Positions 33,045 to 36,375 of a stretch of 36,375 nt of DNA are shown one piece after another. Both the position numbers and the translations under genes were made by a program. Below the pieces are notes generated by a model, which ran no database searches, was not told where the DNA came from, and saw nothing but the letters and a program-made list of their open reading frames with translations. The stretch is from Pseudopedobacter sp038243635 (lineage in GTDB: Bacteria; Bacteroidota; Bacteroidia; Sphingobacteriales; Sphingobacteriaceae): NCBI GenBank assembly GCA_038243635.1, contig JBBSQW010000040.1:1-36375 (forward strand), written 5' to 3'. Each line of letters begins with the position of its first letter. Positions within the stretch are counted from its first letter, which is position 1.

Positions 33045-33467
33045 TTATGCTTCTACGTAATCTCTACGTACTACAAATTTTGTTTGAACTGGTAATTTTT
33101 GTGCTGCTAAACGCATTGCTTCTTTAGCAACCTCAAAAGGCACACCTTCTGCTTCGAAAAGGATTCTTCCTGGTCTTACAACGGCAACCCAATATTCTGG
33201 GGCACCCTTACCCTTACCCATACGTACCTCTGCAGGTTTTTTGGTTACTGGTTTGTCAGGAAAAATACGAATCCACACCTGGCCTTCACGTTTCATAAAA
33301 CGTGTTACGGCAATACGGGCAGCTTCTATCTGGCGGCTGGTAATCCAGCTTTCTTCTAATGATTTTATTCCGAATGATCCGAAAGACAACTCAGCACCAC
33401 GAGAGGCTAAACCTTTCATTCTGCCTTTTTGCATCTTTCTGAACTTCGTTCTTTTTGGCTGTAACAT
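33045..33467 (-). CDS. rplP: 50S ribosomal protein L16
   Basis: A 140-residue protein near the A-site: MLQPKRTKFRKMQKGRMKGL, GQVWIRIFPDKPVTKKPAEV, RMGKGKGAPEYWVAVVRPGR. Normal length, 42 bases after rpsC. Confidence 0.98.
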   Translation of the reverse strand: MLQPKRTKFRKMQKGRMKGLASRGAELSFGSFGIKSLEESWITSRQIEAARIAVTRFMKREGQVWIRIFPDKPVTKKPAEVRMGKGKGAPEYWVAVVRPGRILFEAEGVPFEVAKEAMRLAAQKLPVQTKFVVRRDYVEA

Positions 33468-33509
33468 TACTTTGTCTTTAAATCGTTATAACGATAGTTT
33501 TTTTAATAA

Positions 33510-34301
33510 TTATCTCTTTCCTCTTCCGGCACCTGCACCAGCTCCACCACGGTTGTTTCCACCACGGTTGTTAGGTTTTCTATCGCCACCACCGCGGTTA
33601 TCGCGTGATCCGAAGCCACCTTCTGGTTTACCACCTTTGCCAGTGTTTGCACCTATGTTAGGAGAAAGATCTCTCTTACCATAAACTTCGCCTTTACAAA
33701 TCCAAACCTTAATACCTATTTTACCATAAGTAGTTAAAGCTTCGCCTAAAGCATAGTCTATATCAGCTCTCAAAGTATGCAATGGAGTTCTTCCATCTTT
33801 ATATTGTTCGCTACGAGCCATCTCTGCTCCACCTAATCTTCCTGAACACATGATCTTAATTCCCTCGGCACCCATTCTCATGGTTGCAGCGATTGAAGTT
33901 TTCATTGCTCTACGGAAAGAAATTCTAGCTTCTAATTGTTTTGCAACACCGTCCGCAACTAATTGTGCATCAAGCTCTGGGCGTTTGATTTCAAAAATGT
34001 TGATTTGTACATCCTTCTTAGTCAATTTCTTTAACTCTTCTTTGATCTTATCAACCTCTGAACCACCTTTACCGATTACAATTCCCGGACGGGCTGTGTG
34101 TATAGTTACTGTGATGCGCTTTAAAGTTCTTTCGATAACAACTTTAGAAACTCCACCTTTTGCTATACGAGCAGATAGATATTTACGAATTTTTTCGTCC
34201 TCTACTAATTTATCAGCGTATTTGTTACCGCCATACCAGTTAGAATCCCATCCTCTGATGATACCTAACCTTAGTCCTATTGGATTAGCTTTTTGTCCCA
34301 T
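33510..34301 (-). CDS. rpsC: 30S ribosomal protein S3 with Gly/Arg-rich tail
   Basis: A 263-residue mRNA-entry-site protein. The KH domain (ARPGIVIGKGGSEVDKIKEE) and S3 C-domain (GIKIMCSGRLGGAEMARSEQ, TLRADIDYALGEALTTYGKI) are complete by about residue 212. The last about 50 residues are Gly/Arg/Asn-rich (RDNRGGG, NNRGGAGAGAGRGKR), longer than the E. coli end and likely to contact RNA non-specifically. Confidence 0.97.
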   Translation of the reverse strand: MGQKANPIGLRLGIIRGWDSNWYGGNKYADKLVEDEKIRKYLSARIAKGGVSKVVIERTLKRITVTIHTARPGIVIGKGGSEVDKIKEELKKLTKKDVQINIFEIKRPELDAQLVADGVAKQLEARISFRRAMKTSIAATMRMGAEGIKIMCSGRLGGAEMARSEQYKDGRTPLHTLRADIDYALGEALTTYGKIGIKVWICKGEVYGKRDLSPNIGANTGKGGKPEGGFGSRDNRGGGDRKPNNRGGNNRGGAGAGAGRGKR

Positions 34302-34307
34302 TTTTGC

Positions 34308-34670
34308 TTAATTAGTTTGAGGTTCAACATTCTTACTATCTACAACCAAAGTTACATGGTTAGAACGCTTGCGAATTCTATATCCACGACCCTGAGGTGC
34401 TGGTCTTAAACGCTTTAATTGACGACCTGCATCAACCATAATCGTTTTCACGAATAGCTTTGCGTCTTCAGGGCGTTGACCCTCATTTTTTGATTCCCAA
34501 TTTTTGATAGCCGATAATAATAATTTTTCAACTCTTATTGCTGCTTCTTTATTGGTGTATTTTAATATGTAAAGTGCCTTTTCTACACCTTCGCCTCTGA
34601 TCAAGTCAACTACCAGTCTCATTTTACGAGGTGAAGTGGGGCAATTATTTAATTTTGCTACTGCTTCCAT
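34308..34670 (-). CDS. rplV: 50S ribosomal protein L22
   Basis: A 120-residue protein whose hairpin lines the exit tunnel: NCPTSPRKMRLVVDLIRGEG, AIKNWESKNE, RLKRLRPAPQGRGYRIRKRS, NHVTLVV. Normal length, 6 bases after rpsS. Confidence 0.97.
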   Translation of the reverse strand: MEAVAKLNNCPTSPRKMRLVVDLIRGEGVEKALYILKYTNKEAAIRVEKLLLSAIKNWESKNEGQRPEDAKLFVKTIMVDAGRQLKRLRPAPQGRGYRIRKRSNHVTLVVDSKNVEPQTN

Positions 34671-34676
34671 TGCTTA

Positions 34677-34943
34677 TTATCTTTTCTTATCAGCGTGTCC
34701 TCTAAATGTTCTGGTTGGAGCAAATTCTCCTAGTTTGTGACCAACCATGTTTTCAGTTACATATACAGGAATAAACTTATTACCATTATGTACTGCGAAA
34801 GTGTGACCTACGAAATCCGGAGAAATCATTGATCTTCTTGACCATGTTTTAATTACAGTCTTTTTACCTGCATCATTCATTGTAGAGACTTTCTTCTCTA
34901 CGTTGTGATCTATATAAGGTCCTTTTTTAATCGAACGAGCCAT
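34677..34943 (-). CDS. rpsS: 30S ribosomal protein S19
   Basis: An 88-residue head protein: MARSIKKGPYIDHNVEKKVS, KTWSRRSMISPDFVGHTFAV, HNGNKFIPVYVTENMVGHKL, GEFAPTRTFRGH. Its ATG overlaps the rplB stop by 1 base (TAATG). Confidence 0.98.
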   Translation of the reverse strand: MARSIKKGPYIDHNVEKKVSTMNDAGKKTVIKTWSRRSMISPDFVGHTFAVHNGNKFIPVYVTENMVGHKLGEFAPTRTFRGHADKKR

Positions 34944-35767
34944 TATTTCTTCCTCCTAGATATGATTAAACGATTTGAGTTCTTCTTCTTATCACGAGTT
35001 TTGAAACCTTTAGATAACAAGCCATTTCTTGAGCGTGGGTGACCACCTGATGATCTACCTTCACCACCACCCATTGGGTGATCGACTGGGTTCATCGCAA
35101 CACCTCTTACTCTTGGGCGACGACCTAACCAGCGCTTTCTACCAGCTTTACCTAATACCTCATTTGCATGAGATGAGTTAGATACAGAACCAATAGTAGC
35201 AACACAAGTCACCAAGATCATACGTGTTTCACTAGAAGGCATCTTAATAGTTGCGTATTTACCATCTCTTGCCGCTAATTGTGCGTAAGATCCAGCGCTT
35301 CTTGCAATTTGACCACCTCTTCCTGGGCTTAACTCTATATTGTGAATAATAGAACCCAAAGGAATTTTACCTAATGGAATAGTGTTACCCAATTCAGGTG
35401 CTACTTCGTCACCAGCAACTACTTTTGCTCCAACTTGTAAACCTTCTGGGCAAATGATGTATCTTTTCTCACCATCGGCATAATGTAACAGAGCAATGTG
35501 GGCGGTACGGTTTGGATCGTACTCTACAGTCGCTACTGTTGCAGGGATATCTTTTTTATCGCGTTTAAAATCTATCAATCGGTACAATTGCTTGTGTCCC
35601 CCTCCGAGATAACGCATAGTCATTTTACCAGTATTGTTACGACCACCTGATCTGTGTTGCTTTACAACAAGCGACTTTTCTGGAGTACGAGTTGTGATTT
35701 CTGAGAAATCATTTCCTACTCTGAAACGAGTTCCAGGGGTTACTGGTTTAAATTTTCTTAAGCCCAT
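34943..35767 (-). CDS. rplB: 50S ribosomal protein L2
   Basis: A 274-residue peptidyl-transferase-centre protein: SGGRNNTGKMTMRYLGGGHK, YRLIDFKRDKKDIPATVATV, ELSPGRGGQIARSAGSYAQL, and the conserved AMNPVDHPMGGGEGRSSGGH with the histidine tied to peptidyl transfer. Normal length, 7 bases after rplW. Confidence 0.98.
   Translation of the reverse strand: MGLRKFKPVTPGTRFRVGNDFSEITTRTPEKSLVVKQHRSGGRNNTGKMTMRYLGGGHKQLYRLIDFKRDKKDIPATVATVEYDPNRTAHIALLHYADGEKRYIICPEGLQVGAKVVAGDEVAPELGNTIPLGKIPLGSIIHNIELSPGRGGQIARSAGSYAQLAARDGKYATIKMPSSETRMILVTCVATIGSVSNSSHANEVLGKAGRKRWLGRRPRVRGVAMNPVDHPMGGGEGRSSGGHPRSRNGLLSKGFKTRDKKKNSNRLIISRRKK
34951..34957 (-). promoter_or_regulatory. Strong Shine-Dalgarno of rpsS
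   Basis: Minus-strand AGGAGGA, 7 bases before the rpsS ATG, lying in the last codons of rplB. Confidence 0.65.
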
Positions 35768-35774
35768 AATTCAA

Positions 35775-36065
35775 TTAAATATTGCTATAAAAGTCAATAA
35801 TTTCACCTTCTTTTAAAGTAATCACTGCTTTTTTGATCTTAGCAGCCCTACCTGATACCATGCCAGCCTTAGTTGAACGGGTTTTTAATTTACCTACAAC
35901 AACCATTGTGTTTACTGACTCTACATTTACACCATACATGGCTTCAATGGCAGATGCAATCTGCAATTTGTTAGCTCTGTGATCGCACTGAAAAGTATAA
36001 CGGTTCAGTTTTTCGGTCAACATAGTAGCTTTTTCTGTTAATACAGGTTTTTTTAAAATATCCAT
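35775..36065 (-). CDS. rplW: 50S ribosomal protein L23
   Basis: A 96-residue exit-tunnel protein, docking site of trigger factor and SRP: MDILKKPVLTEKATMLTEKL, YTFQCDHRANKLQIASAIEA, MYGVNVESVNTMVVVGK. I chose ATG 36063-36065, which fits the family and leaves 1 base after the rplD stop; the frame also has a TTG four codons upstream that would overlap rplD. A GGAGGAGG lies 15 bases before the ATG (36081-36088), rather far for use. Confidence 0.96.
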   Translation of the reverse strand: MDILKKPVLTEKATMLTEKLNRYTFQCDHRANKLQIASAIEAMYGVNVESVNTMVVVGKLKTRSTKAGMVSGRAAKIKKAVITLKEGEIIDFYSNI

Positions 36066-36066
36066 A

Positions 36067-36375
36067 TTACTTGGCAAATGCCTCCTCCAATGTTTTTACC
36101 GAACCGGTAGTGAATACTAATTTTACTGCGTTTAATACATCATATGTATTTAACTGATCAGCAGTGATAACTTTTACCTTTTGTATGTTTCTACTCGCTA
36201 AGTAAACGTTTTCATTTCCTTCAGCAAGAACCAACAAAGTTTTTTCTTCTGAGAAATTTAATGCGCTTAGCAAGCTTATAAAATTCTTAGTCTGTGGGGT
36301 ATCGAAGTTGAAATCTTCTAATACAATAACACTGTTATCTTTAGCTTTATAAGCTAAAGCTGATTTACGAGCAAC
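36067..36375 (-). CDS. rplD: 50S ribosomal protein L4, C-terminal part cut by window edge
   Basis: The last 102 residues run from VARKSALAYKAKDNSVIVLE through FSEEKTLLVLAEGNENVYLA, SRNIQKVKVITADQLNTYDV and LNAVKLVFTTGSVKTLEEAF. The pattern of an SR.N...V.......N.YD(V/L)L....L..T is the L4 C-terminal signature. The frame is open to the right edge, so the N-terminal half lies outside the window. Confidence 0.95.
   Translation of the reverse strand, partial: VARKSALAYKAKDNSVIVLEDFNFDTPQTKNFISLLSALNFSEEKTLLVLAEGNENVYLASRNIQKVKVITADQLNTYDVLNAVKLVFTTGSVKTLEEAFAK

Noticed and set aside
36066..36077. TTG 36077 as the rplW start
   Set aside because: It would overlap rplD by 11 bases and adds four residues absent from the family; ATG 36065 is better.
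1..36375. CRISPR array, prophage or replication origin
   Set aside because: No regularly spaced repeats, phage structural genes or dnaA-box clusters were seen.

Overview
This is an AT-rich chromosomal window from a Bacteroidota bacterium, most likely of the Sphingobacteriaceae (Pedobacter-like). Evidence: a GLPGLI-family protein, promoter boxes of the Bacteroidota type (TAnnTTTG, sometimes with a TTG about 20 bases upstream), mostly no Shine-Dalgarno sequences, and the Bacteroidota S10-spc-alpha ribosomal order with map directly after secY and no adk between them. The genus is inference.

Bases 1-3450 are an accessory stretch. It holds the first codons of an IS3-type transposase running off the left edge, a GLPGLI-family secreted protein, a degraded coding stretch, two small proteins (one a DUF2945/TUDOR-like protein), a GreA/GreB-Rnk-like factor, a tRNA-Asn with its terminator, and beside that tRNA a broken GIY-YIG nuclease gene flanked by a diverged second copy of the tRNA 3' end and terminator.

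Bases 3448-8834 carry a PfkB sugar kinase, a large sensor histidine kinase with an NMT1/THI5-like periplasmic solute-binding domain, a YceI-family protein, a stand-alone response regulator and a convergent metallo-beta-lactamase-fold hydrolase. Bases 8936-11373 are the recJ-lptB pair. Between lptB and an Abi-family (HEPN-like) gene, the minus strand has a promoter, a two-tier stem-loop and a strong terminator, which together predict an undescribed small RNA of about 90 nt.

Bases 12373-20357 carry a GH3-superfamily protein, pdxJ, the selenium pair selU-selD (2-selenouridine in tRNA), a frameshifted EamA transporter gene and gcvP. A TPR sensor kinase lies convergent to gcvP and is split by a frameshift.

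Bases 22518-36375 are the S10-spc-alpha ribosomal protein cluster on the minus strand, from rplD (cut by the right edge) to rplQ and its terminator. It includes secY, map, infA, rpmJ, rpoA and two short genes (rpmD, rpmJ). Inside it I see two probable internal promoters (before rpsH and before infA), a strong hairpin between rpsD and rpoA, and unusually good Shine-Dalgarno sequences before several genes.
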